This document shows positions 38,398 through 47,256 of a DNA stretch of 63,751 nucleotides, piece by piece. A program made the translations under genes and the position numbers. Below the pieces are notes generated by a model, which searched no databases, had not been told where the DNA came from, and saw nothing but the letters and a program-made list of their open reading frames with translations. The number at the start of each line of letters is the position of its first letter. Position 1 is the stretch's first letter. The stretch is from Vibrio sp. 10N.286.49.B1 (GTDB taxonomy: Bacteria; Pseudomonadota; Gammaproteobacteria; Enterobacterales; Vibrionaceae): assembly GCF_002873335.1 (NCBI RefSeq), contig NZ_MCUW01000089.1, positions 262,551 to 326,301 on the forward strand, read 5' to 3'.

Positions 38398-40398
38398 CTA
38401 GTCAATGAAAACTGAGCCTTTCTCTTGATTGATTGAAACACGTTGCTTCACTCCATTTCTTACCAGTTTTAAGTTGATAACATCCGGTTGCCACTCGATA
38501 TCAGCAACTCGAATCTCATCGTTTTGCGTCAAGTTATGTACCGCGACAACGTTCAAAACTGCTTCTTGGCTGCGCAAAATCGTATAGGCTAGATCACTGG
38601 TTGCCGGATTATCTGGCGCATACCCCAGCAACAGAGTTGCCGAACAATCCGTGATCACTTGTTGGTGAAACTCTGCCTGGCCCTCAATTGAATAACGTAG
38701 ATCCATGAACTCCTGAAGCGGCATCTCATGGCAATTTGTCATTCTTGCTAAAGGTCCATCTAACGGGTTCTCGCAGCCTTGTGCTTGTGCCAAAGCGCTA
38801 TGTTGACCTCTGATATGCCAAACTAAGTCCAGTTGTTGTTGATGTGGGTTTTGGGCTGTATTAAATTCAATCGCCACATCCCCTAGCCAGAGAATTTGAC
38901 GGCGAAACACCACGTCTTTATATGCCGCTTCATCCCACTGAACAATGGTATGGCTGTCAACTTTCGGTAACTCGCCGCACCAATCTGTTTGTGTGTCTAA
39001 CCATGTGTAAGCCTGATCTTTTACAAACTTATTAACTTGAGGGTTTGATGGTGGCTGGTTTTTCTGGTTCACTGCCAAGGTATTATGTGTCACTGTATTT
39101 TTATAGTAACCATAATGCAGTTCGGCTCCATAACCAGTGGTTCCCAAATCAGGCAAAATTTCTTTGCCATTGCGAGTAATAAGAATCCCCAATCGATCAT
39201 AATGATCGTGTTCACCACCATAAGGTGCATGCTTCACCAAAAGCATATTGTCGTGCTCACGAGTATGCATAATAGTGATACCGGATTGTTCGGCATGAAT
39301 AGACTGACACGTCAGCGGCTCAGCCACCGGTAATTCATCGACACCGTACAGCAGCGCATCGATATTATTCCGAGGCTTATCTTGATATATGTTTTGCAAC
39401 GCCGATGCAAACAAAGGGTCTCGGAACTCACGATAACCAAATTCAAACAAGTGGCTGTGAGTTAGTTTCTCTTGACCAGCGATACAATCGTTTAAGCGGG
39501 GAAAGTCACCCGTATTGCTGAGCAGCTTGAGCGGGAACGCCAACATGGTATGGAAGTTTGGTACCGATTGCAGTGAATGTTCAGACTTGCATGCCATTTT
39601 TTCAAAATTCAAAAGGGCTTGTAATGCGTAGTAATGATAGTGGATTGAACCCTCAAACCATAAGCCCTCCCCCTTCACACCATTCTCTAACTGATACTTC
39701 AAGCCATAAGGGGTGTTCACCGAAAAGTCGATGAGCTTTCGGTCATCAAGTATCAAACCTATCACACCAATTGTCGCAGAAATTTTCATTTCATGGTTAT
39801 GCAATTGATCCGCTCGATGTTGCATCAGGAACTCCGCACCTTCGCGCAACAAACGCTGTTCAATAAATAGCTGCTCTTCCGCACTCAACTGATCTTTAAT
39901 GAAATCATAGCCTCGAGCAAAGTCGATATTACAGTTCGCTTCACAGAGAGTTTGAGCGTTTGCTTTGCCCGGACCGTTGTATGGAATACCACCGTGTTCT
40001 TCGTAGTTGGGATAGTATTCTGCATAACCTAATAAGATCTCTCGAACTTTCTCTACATATTTATTGTCTTGAGTGATCTGCCAAAGTAACCCTAGGTCAT
40101 TGCACGCTTTTGAATTAAGTCCGTTAAGCCAACGCCACCACGCACCATCATAAGGTTCGCCGGTAAGCACCTCGCCATCGACAGGGCATATATGTTCGGT
40201 GGGTCGGTTTCTGTCCCAACTTAAGCGAACCCCGTGCGAAGGGCAAAAGTAATATAGATTCCATGTCGCGCGGGCATCAGGTGGAACTAACGTATCTGAA
40301 GTAAGCACGATTTGATTATCTTGGATAATCTGTTCGATGATGTCTTGATTGGCATTTTGACGAATTACCGACATTTCTTGAGAGGTAAACTGCAACAT
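38398..40398 (-). CDS. Heparinase II/III-like polysaccharide lyase, cytoplasmic
   Basis: 666 residues, no signal peptide. Near residue 51, YFCPSHGVRL and then HICPVDGE form the Cys pairs typical of the family's N-terminal region. The alpha/alpha toroid spans about 60-330 with the catalytic-region His and Tyr in QLHNHEMKISAT near 200 and SIHYHYYALQALL near 255. The beta-sandwich domain starts near 370 with APYGGEHDHYDRLG. It is probably an exo-acting oligouronide lyase of the PL15/PL17/PL21 fold group. It is encoded nine bases after UxaC, so it acts on imported oligomers inside the cell. The exact PL family and substrate are not certain. Confidence 0.82.
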   Translation of the reverse strand: MLQFTSQEMSVIRQNANQDIIEQIIQDNQIVLTSDTLVPPDARATWNLYYFCPSHGVRLSWDRNRPTEHICPVDGEVLTGEPYDGAWWRWLNGLNSKACNDLGLLWQITQDNKYVEKVREILLGYAEYYPNYEEHGGIPYNGPGKANAQTLCEANCNIDFARGYDFIKDQLSAEEQLFIEQRLLREGAEFLMQHRADQLHNHEMKISATIGVIGLILDDRKLIDFSVNTPYGLKYQLENGVKGEGLWFEGSIHYHYYALQALLNFEKMACKSEHSLQSVPNFHTMLAFPLKLLSNTGDFPRLNDCIAGQEKLTHSHLFEFGYREFRDPLFASALQNIYQDKPRNNIDALLYGVDELPVAEPLTCQSIHAEQSGITIMHTREHDNMLLVKHAPYGGEHDHYDRLGILITRNGKEILPDLGTTGYGAELHYGYYKNTVTHNTLAVNQKNQPPSNPQVNKFVKDQAYTWLDTQTDWCGELPKVDSHTIVQWDEAAYKDVVFRRQILWLGDVAIEFNTAQNPHQQQLDLVWHIRGQHSALAQAQGCENPLDGPLARMTNCHEMPLQEFMDLRYSIEGQAEFHQQVITDCSATLLLGYAPDNPATSDLAYTILRSQEAVLNVVAVHNLTQNDEIRVADIEWQPDVINLKLVRNGVKQRVSINQEKGSVFID

Positions 40399-40407
40399 AA
40401 TGGATAC

Positions 40408-41832
40408 CTACGCTAAATCTTGATATGAATGAAAATTGAAGTATTGTTTGGCATTTTGGTAACAGATGTTCTCGACGCTTTGCTTAAGCAAAGACTCATC
40501 ATTAGGTAACTCTCCCTCATCGACCCACCGACCCAGTAAATTACACAGAATGCGACGAAAATAGTCATGACGAGAGAGCGACAAAACACTGCGAGAATCG
40601 GTGAGCATTCCGACAAAGCGCCCTAAAGCACCTAAATTAGCCAAGTCTTGAAGCTGTTTTTCCATGCCAGCCTTGTGGTCGTTAAACCACCATGCTGAAC
40701 CAAGCTGTACTTTACCTGGATTCGCATCACTGTCTTGGAAAGCCCCTATAATCGAACCTAGCACAGGACTATCTTTAGGGTTGAGGCTATAGATGATGGT
40801 CTGCGGTAGTTGGCAGTCTTGATCCAACATACTCAACAAATGACCTAGGTTTTCTGCAATTGGGTTGTCACTGATAACACTAAAACCCACACCACCACCG
40901 AGCTCATCAAAGCGGCGCTTGTTCACATTGGTTAAAACACCAATATGAATTTGCATCGACCAACCATGCTTGTGATAAGCCTTACCAAGCACCTCAAATA
41001 CGGCTGTTTTGAACTGCGAAATTTCCTCGCGGCTAAGCGCTTCGCCGTCTTTTACCTTTGCTATCACTTGGTCAAGCACGTCAGGCTGATAATGCGAAAA
41101 CTCCACAACTTTTAACCCCAAATCAGATAATCGACAGTGGCGCTGTGCAAAATAATCCACTCGAGAAGTAATGGCTTTAGCATAGCTAGCAAAATCGACC
41201 ACATTGACATCCGTGAGGGCAGCCAGTGAACTCAGCGTCTTTTGAAAGCGAGTTTGATTCTCGATTTCAATAAGGCCGTCGGCGCGGAATGTAGGCAAAA
41301 CCTGTACCGTAAATTCCGAGCGGCTGAGTTTCTCGTGATAGACCAAATCACTAAGTGGGTCATCAGTGGTGCACAAGGTGTCTACTCGACTCTTTTTGAT
41401 AAGCGCTTGGAATCGATGAGACTCTTGCTTAAGTTTTTGATTACAATGCTGCCAGATCACCTCACAATTCTCTGGGTTGAGTAGTAAATCGAGAGCAAAG
41501 TATTTTTTGAGTTCCAAGTGACACCAATGATACAGCGGATTACCGATCAGATAAGGCATGGTCTCACACCACTTTTGGAACTTGTCGTAATCACTCGTAT
41601 CACCCGTAATGTAATGCTCATCAACCCCGTTACTGCGTAATGCGCGCCACAAGTAGTGATCGCAACTCAACCAAGCTTGAGCGATATTGTCATATTGATG
41701 GTTGTCGTAGATCGCTTTGGCATCAAGGTGATTGTGATAGTCAATAATGGGAAGTCCCGCCGCATAATCGTGATATAAACGCTTGGCAGTGCCTCCCTGC
41801 AATAGAAAATCTTGATGTATATATGCAGACAT
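40408..41832 (-). CDS. uxaC: Uronate isomerase (glucuronate/galacturonate)
   Basis: 474 residues, close to E. coli UxaC (470). DYHNHLDAKAI near residue 31 carries the metal-binding HxH. WCETMPYLIGNPLYHWCHLELKKYF near 90, MQIHIGVLTNVNKRRF near 293 and the late LTDSRSVLSLSRHDYFRR are the family blocks. It converts D-glucuronate to D-fructuronate and D-galacturonate to D-tagaturonate. It lies between the SSS symporter (146 bases, with a hairpin) and the lyase. UxuA/UxuB or UxaA/UxaB are not in the window, so downstream steps must be encoded elsewhere. Confidence 0.95.
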   Translation of the reverse strand: MSAYIHQDFLLQGGTAKRLYHDYAAGLPIIDYHNHLDAKAIYDNHQYDNIAQAWLSCDHYLWRALRSNGVDEHYITGDTSDYDKFQKWCETMPYLIGNPLYHWCHLELKKYFALDLLLNPENCEVIWQHCNQKLKQESHRFQALIKKSRVDTLCTTDDPLSDLVYHEKLSRSEFTVQVLPTFRADGLIEIENQTRFQKTLSSLAALTDVNVVDFASYAKAITSRVDYFAQRHCRLSDLGLKVVEFSHYQPDVLDQVIAKVKDGEALSREEISQFKTAVFEVLGKAYHKHGWSMQIHIGVLTNVNKRRFDELGGGVGFSVISDNPIAENLGHLLSMLDQDCQLPQTIIYSLNPKDSPVLGSIIGAFQDSDANPGKVQLGSAWWFNDHKAGMEKQLQDLANLGALGRFVGMLTDSRSVLSLSRHDYFRRILCNLLGRWVDEGELPNDESLLKQSVENICYQNAKQYFNFHSYQDLA

Positions 41833-41928
41833 AATTCAAACTCTTGTATAAAACGGCGTTGATAACCTTTTGGGAAAACTTAGTAATAAACTGGCTTTCT
41901 AACCCCCTCATCGAGGTAAACCAATCTA

Positions 41929-41954
41929 AGCCAGAGAGACCGTGCTCTCTGGCT
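41929..41954 (-). terminator. Hairpin between the symporter gene and uxaC
   Basis: AGCCAGAGAG and CTCTCTGGCT are perfect ten-base arms around six bases. The minus-strand 3' side lacks a T run, so it may partly terminate or stabilise the symporter message. Confidence 0.5.
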
Positions 41955-41978
41955 ATACACTGACTACTTGTTACCGAG

Positions 41979-43745
41979 TTACTTAGAAATAGACACTTCT
42001 AATTGAGGCGTTTTCCGAGCACTCATCAATAACAGTGAGCCAACAGTAACAATCACCGCGCCACAGAAGACAAAGGCCATACGCCCCCAGAATGGGTTCG
42101 GGATAAGTATCATAGCGGTGACCAGTGCACCAAAAACCAGAATTAACTTGCCCAACATGTCACGCTGTTGGCGATCCATTTCGTCTTGGCCTTCTTCTTC
42201 GATAACAGGAGTAGCGACATCACTCCAGAACTCTTTAAGCTCTGTGTTTCTTTTGCCAACAGGCTCTTTGTAGAACTTTGTTGTTAGGCAGAAGAAGCCG
42301 CCAGTTATCACTAAGTGCCCCATCACCCCAAGAAGAACTTTTAAGTCACTGGCTTCACGCCCAGTGAACGGAACTTCAAGGTTTAGTAAATTAGCGACTA
42401 CGTCTGCTGTGAGCACAAAACTCACAATATAAGACACCATCATACCGACAGCTAATGTCGCCCAAGCCGCCCAGTCTGGTGTTTTCTTAATAAACATGCC
42501 AAAGAACAACGGCACTAGAATTGGCATTTGCAGCAGTGTACTTACGTACATCATCGCGTCGAAAAGGCTCAAACCTCGTAGAGAATTAATAAATAGAGCC
42601 ACCATGATGATCAATATTCCGAAAACCATGGTCATAAATTGACTCACGCGCATCAGCTTTCTGTCATCCGCATTTTTGTCAATGATCGGTGCGTAGAAGT
42701 TACGCACAAACACACCAGAGTTTCGGTTTAAGCCTGAATCCATTGAAGACATTGTTGCCGCAAATACCGCTGACATAAGCAGCCCCACCATACCAACAGG
42801 CATTACGTTTTCGACAAACACAAGGTAGACCGCATCAGCGGCTTTACTACCAAGTTCTGCTGCGTGTACGGTTGCAGCCTCAGGATAGATAATTGCTGTT
42901 ACCCAAGGTGGTAAGAACCAAATCGCCGGTCCAATCAGCATCAATACGAACGCCAGCAGTGCGGCTTTACGTGCGTTAACAGAATCTTTTGCCGTTAAGA
43001 ATCGATAAGAGTCTTGCATGTTGTTGATGTTTTGCAGTTGCTTCACGAACATGAAGATAAACCAAGATACGAACAGCAATGGGTAATTCATATCAGAACC
43101 CATAATACTGTCGGTTGGGAATTGTTCGATAAGATTCGATGGCCCACCAATTTTGGCCAATGCAGCGACAGCACAAACCACCGTCACAGCCATTATTACC
43201 ACCATTTGTACAAAGTCTGAGGCAACCACTCCCCATGCACCGCCTAGAACCGAAATAAAGAGAACAATCAAACCAGTGACAATAATTGTTGTTTCGATAT
43301 CAACTTTAAACACGGCGCTGACGAATAGTGCGAGACCATTTAGCCATATACCGGTGTAAACCACGCTTGTCGGCATGGTTGCCCATGTAAACACTTGCTC
43401 ATTAGTTGCACCGAATCGACGACGAACACCTTCAATAGGTGTGACTACACGCATTTGTCGAAAGCGGTACGAAAAAAACAACCAAGAAAGTAGAAAGCCA
43501 AATGCGTTCGCCATGAAAATAACCATGATTGGGAACCCATCGGTAAAAGCTTTACCCGCAGCGCCAGTAAATGTCCAAGCACTAAACTGAGTCATGAACG
43601 CGGTAGAGCCAACCATCCACCATAGCATCTTGCCTCCACCACGAAAGTAGTCACTGGTAGAGTTGCCTGCAAAACGTTTAAAGATAACGCCAATCGCTAT
43701 CATAAAGATAAAGTAGACACCAACAACGAGCATGTCGATATTCAT
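41979..43745 (-). CDS. SSS-family sodium:solute symporter
   Basis: 588 residues with about 14 membrane segments. STSDYFRGGGKMLWWMVGSTAFMTQFSAWTF near residue 30 and the Na+-site region AVFAATMSSMDSGLNRNSGVF near 330 are the SSS signatures. Such symporters in uronate clusters (for example ToaA-type) import unsaturated oligo- or monouronates with Na+. A hydrophilic insert of about 45 residues (EEEGQDEMDRQQRD) precedes the last helices. It is upstream of uxaC on the same strand and likely brings in its substrate. Confidence 0.88.
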   Translation of the reverse strand: MNIDMLVVGVYFIFMIAIGVIFKRFAGNSTSDYFRGGGKMLWWMVGSTAFMTQFSAWTFTGAAGKAFTDGFPIMVIFMANAFGFLLSWLFFSYRFRQMRVVTPIEGVRRRFGATNEQVFTWATMPTSVVYTGIWLNGLALFVSAVFKVDIETTIIVTGLIVLFISVLGGAWGVVASDFVQMVVIMAVTVVCAVAALAKIGGPSNLIEQFPTDSIMGSDMNYPLLFVSWFIFMFVKQLQNINNMQDSYRFLTAKDSVNARKAALLAFVLMLIGPAIWFLPPWVTAIIYPEAATVHAAELGSKAADAVYLVFVENVMPVGMVGLLMSAVFAATMSSMDSGLNRNSGVFVRNFYAPIIDKNADDRKLMRVSQFMTMVFGILIIMVALFINSLRGLSLFDAMMYVSTLLQMPILVPLFFGMFIKKTPDWAAWATLAVGMMVSYIVSFVLTADVVANLLNLEVPFTGREASDLKVLLGVMGHLVITGGFFCLTTKFYKEPVGKRNTELKEFWSDVATPVIEEEGQDEMDRQQRDMLGKLILVFGALVTAMILIPNPFWGRMAFVFCGAVIVTVGSLLLMSARKTPQLEVSISK

Positions 43746-43790
43746 TACGAACCCCTTTTCATTATTGCTTCGTTTAAATTTGTTTATTTT

Positions 43791-43806
43791 TAAAATGCCA
43801 TTTCAT
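43791..43806. promoter_or_regulatory. Weak KdgR-like palindrome upstream of the symporter gene
   Basis: TAAAATGCCATTTCAT, read on the minus strand as ATGAAATGGCATTTTA, resembles the KdgR pattern about 45 bases before the symporter start. The other bases of 43746-44072 are AT-rich promoter region and a terminator, with no gene. Confidence 0.35.
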
Positions 43807-44023
43807 TATTGCATTAACGACGTTTTATAAAAGAGATCACTGTAAGTTTTGTGATCCAGGCGATACAAAAGTCATACAAATAAGAACGTATATAAATTAT
43901 TGAGGAATAAGCTTTTGGGTGAAGAGATCAAGCGGCATAGAGTTGGCTTTCAAAAGGCATGGTTCTAAACGGTGATACTGCGAACTTTTCTGCTTATCAA
44001 AGAAAGCCCCCAAGTACCAAGCA

Positions 44024-44051
44024 TAAAAAAGCCAACCTCATTAGGCTGGCT
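44024..44051 (-). terminator. Terminator of the kduD-ygjV-kdgF-dhuI unit
   Basis: On the minus strand AGCCAGCCT pairs with AGGTTGGCT (one mismatch), followed by six T. It lies 22 bases after the isomerase stop. Confidence 0.85.
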
Positions 44052-44072
44052 CTATCACATCAAACGCGAGAA

Positions 44073-44711
44073 TTAGTCCAGAAGTGAACGAACGTAATCA
44101 GCAATTTCTTGATTCTGGCAATTATCAAAGAAACACTGCTGGAAACGAGGGCTACCAACGGCAGTCTTTACTAACTCTTGATCGATCGCGCTTAGTGAAT
44201 CAATAAAGTTATCCTTCACTACTGCTGCTTTTACCTCATTAAGAAGCACGGCGTTACGCTGTTGTGGCTCTGCTCGCTCCAGTGGATAACCTTGACCACG
44301 CTCTCCTGAGAACGCTTTTTCAAAAATGTAACGCACGTTTAGCTCACCAGCCCAGCCAAAACCTTTCGCAAAAGCGAGCGAGATTGCATTGCCATTGTTG
44401 ATTTGGTTGAACAAGAACGCATCCGACGGTTCTAAACAATAACCACACGCCACACCTGGGTGCAAATTCAGTGACATCATAGCGCCTTGGCCTGTTCCAC
44501 ATCCTGTCACAACGAAGTCAACGGCTTTCGAGTTAATCAAAATACTCGCCATAATACCTAGGTGAATATAAGTTAAGTGATGATCATTCTCGTCTGTCAT
44601 CCCTAGGTTGAAAACATCATGACCAAAACCACCAGCAACTGACTCTAGTTCAGCGGATACCATTGCATTTTTGCCTGCTTGACTGTTTTCCATCATTAAC
44701 GCGATTTTCAT
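44073..44711 (-). CDS. RpiB/LacA-family isomerase, DhuI-like
   Basis: 212 residues, longer than RpiB (about 150). DFVVTGCGTGQGAMMSLNLHPGVACGYC near residue 66 is the RpiB/LacA active-site region with the catalytic Cys. In streptococcal and other bacterial GAG pathways an RpiB-type protein called DhuI isomerises 4-deoxy-L-threo-5-hexosulose-uronate (DKI) to 2,5-diketo-3-deoxygluconate, replacing KduI. No KduI is present here, while KdgF and KduD flank it, which supports that role. It ends the operon at a strong terminator. Confidence 0.85.
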   Translation of the reverse strand: MKIALMMENSQAGKNAMVSAELESVAGGFGHDVFNLGMTDENDHHLTYIHLGIMASILINSKAVDFVVTGCGTGQGAMMSLNLHPGVACGYCLEPSDAFLFNQINNGNAISLAFAKGFGWAGELNVRYIFEKAFSGERGQGYPLERAEPQQRNAVLLNEVKAAVVKDNFIDSLSAIDQELVKTAVGSPRFQQCFFDNCQNQEIADYVRSLLD

Positions 44712-44783
44712 TTACTTTCTCCTGCAGCATTACTGCAAATTTTAAAATTTAGTGCTTAAACGTTCGATCTCAAGATTCAAAGC

Positions 44784-45104
44784 TTAAACAAAGTCTTTAC
44801 GCATTGGCGTAAAGTTATCAAGTAATACGCCAGGTTCTAGGCAAACACAGCCATGTTCGATACCCGGCTTTTTATACATCGTATCGCCAGCGCACACCAC
44901 TTTGGTCACGTCGCCAATGGTAAATTCAAAGGTTCCCGACAAAACATAGGTAATCTGCTCATGAGGATGGGTATGAAGCGCACCAACAGCGCCGCTTTCA
45001 AAATGAACTTCTACCGTCATCATATTTTCGCTATGAGCAAGCACCTTGCGAGAAACGCCAGCACCAAGATCTTCCATTTTTACGTCATTGTTATATACGA
45101 ACAT
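44784..45104 (-). CDS. kdgF: KdgF-like cupin, unsaturated uronate linearising enzyme
   Basis: 106 residues, one cupin barrel. The metal ligands are in ALHTHPHEQITYVLSG near residue 43 and IEHGCVC near 83, matching KdgF from Yersinia and Halomonas. KdgF speeds the ring opening of 4,5-unsaturated uronate monomers to linear 4-deoxy-5-keto-uronate. It is encoded 19 bases after YgjV and 72 before the DhuI-like gene. This step sits exactly between the hydrolase/lyase and the isomerase in the pathway. Confidence 0.9.
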   Translation of the reverse strand: MFVYNNDVKMEDLGAGVSRKVLAHSENMMTVEVHFESGAVGALHTHPHEQITYVLSGTFEFTIGDVTKVVCAGDTMYKKPGIEHGCVCLEPGVLLDNFTPMRKDFV

Positions 45105-45123
45105 ATCGCTGTTAATCCCATTT

Positions 45124-45636
45124 TTACGTCGTAATTTTGCATTTAGCTTTACCTTGGTACAGACGAAAAATAGTAAATAAATTCATCCCTATCACTGATA
45201 TTTCCATCAATGAGCCACCAATTGAACCAATAATCAGGTTGTTGGTTAACCAACATGCGGCCCCCAATAAAAAGCCGACTCTAAGTGCAATACCATTCAA
45301 TTTGAATATTGAGTACGTTCCAATAATCGAGCCAACCAGAGGCAAGAGTTGATGCCAATGCTGTGCAAAACCTACTCCGCTACCAACCGCGAGAGCAACA
45401 AACAATCCTGCCGCCCACCACGATTTGGTATACATTGCAGTGCAAGTTCTGAGCGCTGAAATCAACGCACCGATTGCCGATGTAATGGAACCTAATAGTA
45501 AAAAATGAATAAGATGATTTACATTCAACAGCAGCATCACCACTTTGAGCTTTTTGTCCTCTTTCTGGTAAAAGGTCGAAATACCCAGAAGAAAACTGCA
45601 TAGCCCTACAGCTTGTGCCACAGTATCGTTCACCAT
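45124..45636 (-). CDS. ygjV: YgjV-family inner membrane protein
   Basis: 170 residues with about five membrane helices. AQAVGLCSFLLGISTFYQKEDKKLK at the start and LMEISVIGMNLFTIFRLYQGK at the end fit the YgjV family. In E. coli, ygjV lies beside uxaCA and exuT, so the family is linked to hexuronate metabolism, but its activity is not known. Here it is in the middle of the kduD-kdgF operon with 18-19 base gaps, an independent repeat of that association. Confidence 0.82.
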   Translation of the reverse strand: MVNDTVAQAVGLCSFLLGISTFYQKEDKKLKVVMLLLNVNHLIHFLLLGSITSAIGALISALRTCTAMYTKSWWAAGLFVALAVGSGVGFAQHWHQLLPLVGSIIGTYSIFKLNGIALRVGFLLGAACWLTNNLIIGSIGGSLMEISVIGMNLFTIFRLYQGKAKCKITT

Positions 45637-45654
45637 CTTAAAATACTAAATTCG

Positions 45655-46416
45655 TTAGCGAGCTAACCACCCACCATCGACAGCAATGGTATAACCATTA
45701 ATATAATCTGATGCTGATGACGCAAGGAACACACATGGGCCAGCAACATCTCTAGGGGTACCCCAACGTTCAGCAGGAATACGCTCAAGGATAGCTTGAC
45801 TGCGGTCTGCATCATCACGTAGTGCTTGAGTATTGTTGGTTGCCATATAGCCAGGTGCAATCGCATTTACATTGATGTTGTCGCTTGCCCATTCGTTCGC
45901 CATCGCACGAGTAATACCCATTACTGCGCTCTTAGACGCCGTGTATGAAGGGACACGGATACCACCTTGGAAAGAGAGCATTGATGCAATATTGATGATC
46001 TTACCGCCCGTACCTTGTGCTTTAAACTGCTTCGCTACAGACTGAGACATAAAGAAAACTGTCTTCGAATTGATGTTCATCACGTCATCCCAGTTTTGCT
46101 CAGAAAACTCAATCGCATCTTCTCGGCGTATAATGCCTGCATTGTTCACAAGGATATCTACGCGACCAAACTCAGTCAGTACTTTATCTATAATTCCTGG
46201 GATATCTTCTTGCTTTAGAAGATTGGCACGCACGTCCAAAAACGTATGACCTGCCGCTTTCATTTTTTCAACCGTCTCTGTTGGCTCAACATAATTAACG
46301 CCAACTACTTTGCACCCAGCTTCCGCCAGACCAATTGCCATACCTTGGCCAAGACCCGTATCACAGCCAGTCACTATCGCTACTTTTCCTTCCAGATTGA
46401 ATGACTCTAACATCAT
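45655..46416 (-). CDS. kduD: 2-dehydro-3-deoxy-D-gluconate 5-dehydrogenase KduD
   Basis: 253 residues, short-chain dehydrogenase. VTGCDTGLGQGMA near residue 14 is the NAD-binding motif, LVNNAGI near 88 the central motif, and SYTASKSAV near 154 the catalytic Tyr and Lys with Ser in INIASML near 140. The ending YINGYTIAVDGGWLAR is typical of KduD. It reduces 2,5-diketo-3-deoxygluconate to 2-keto-3-deoxygluconate. The ATG at 46416 has GAGGAA six bases upstream; a longer frame to 46494 lacks this. It is the first gene of the operon. Confidence 0.93.
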   Translation of the reverse strand: MMLESFNLEGKVAIVTGCDTGLGQGMAIGLAEAGCKVVGVNYVEPTETVEKMKAAGHTFLDVRANLLKQEDIPGIIDKVLTEFGRVDILVNNAGIIRREDAIEFSEQNWDDVMNINSKTVFFMSQSVAKQFKAQGTGGKIINIASMLSFQGGIRVPSYTASKSAVMGITRAMANEWASDNINVNAIAPGYMATNNTQALRDDADRSQAILERIPAERWGTPRDVAGPCVFLASSASDYINGYTIAVDGGWLAR

Positions 46417-46517
46417 GTTTGCTTCCTCAATTATGTTTGGTGGTGTGGCGTTTCTGTTGTGCTGGCCACTTGACTTAGTCATACAATAAAGCAAATTCTT
46501 CTTTCTTACAATTATTT

Positions 46518-46534
46518 TTAAAACAACATTTCAA
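46518..46534. promoter_or_regulatory. KdgR-like palindrome upstream of kduD
   Basis: Read on the minus strand, TTGAAATGTTGTTTTAA matches ATGAAACATTGTTTCAT at about 12 of 17 positions. It is flanked by the longer inverted repeat AATTATTTTT/AAAAATAATT. The remaining 46535-46915 holds no recognisable gene. Confidence 0.4.
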
Positions 46535-46915
46535 AAATAATTATTACTTGTTTCGAAAGTTTGAGGTTGATCGTTTTCCCTTCTTGGTCTTTTGAAAAGG
46601 CTTTTTATAAATTACGAAAAGTGGCGTCTTGTCTTGATACGAGATAGTTCGAAAGAGAAATGGAGACCTCCGGCCAAATGTGGTGTCGTCGGCATTGATG
46701 GTTATAGATATTGTTGAATTTTTTAGAGAGGGAACAGAAAGAGATTGTCGTGTTTGATCTTTCGCAGCATCTAGTGATGAGGTGGGGAGTCAGTAAAGAT
46801 ACCAATAGCACTAAGCAGGGAGTGATTATCGAAACAACTTTACAAACTAAAGTAAAAGTTACCCGTAGCTAAACCTAACCATGAGTCTAGAAACCGACTA
46901 ACTGTTGCACGATAG

Positions 46916-47206
46916 CTAAAGCCCAGACTTATTAAATCGCTTCTGAAATTGTGTTGGTGTCGAACCCATTAGATTTTTAAAGTATTTAACGAAATTACTC
47001 GCGTCCTCGAAACCAAAATCATACGCCATCTGCTGGGTGGTAGTACTACTGATCACCAGCCGTCTTTTCATCTCGATAGTGGTGTATGAATCGAGCGCCT
47101 GTTTCACCGCCAACCCAATTGCTAGTTTACAGACTTGGTTTAGAGTTTTATAAGTGGCAGTTAGATTTTCTCCTGACTCGCATAAGGTATGCCTGCAACT
47201 CAGTGT
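46916..47206 (-). pseudogene. AraC-family regulator, C-terminal remnant
   Basis: About 96 open codons with no plausible start. YKTLNQVCKLAIGLAVKQAL, then TTQQMAYDFGFEDASNFVKYFKNLMGSTPTQFQKRF, is the two-helix-turn-helix DNA-binding domain of AraC regulators. The roughly 200-residue N-terminal domain is missing. An in-frame stop lies just upstream at about 47207, then the left eut inverted repeat begins. The truncation point therefore coincides with the border of the eut module. Confidence 0.75.
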
Positions 47207-47218
47207 ATTTTAGAAAGT

Positions 47219-47256
47219 ACATCCGTTCTGGGCAGGTACGCCTTTCATTCGAATTC
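47219..47256 (-). repeat. Left inverted repeat flanking the eut module
   Basis: On the minus strand this reads GAATTCGAATGAAAGG then CGTACCT, and so on for 38 bases; 31 match 52233-52270 in inverted orientation, including 16 in a row (AATGAAAGGCGTACCT). It overlaps the last codons of the eutR-like gene. Confidence 0.7.

Noticed and set aside
46605..46811. 68-codon minus-strand frame upstream of kduD
   Set aside because: The Cys/His-rich random composition and lack of a ribosome-binding site suggest a chance frame.
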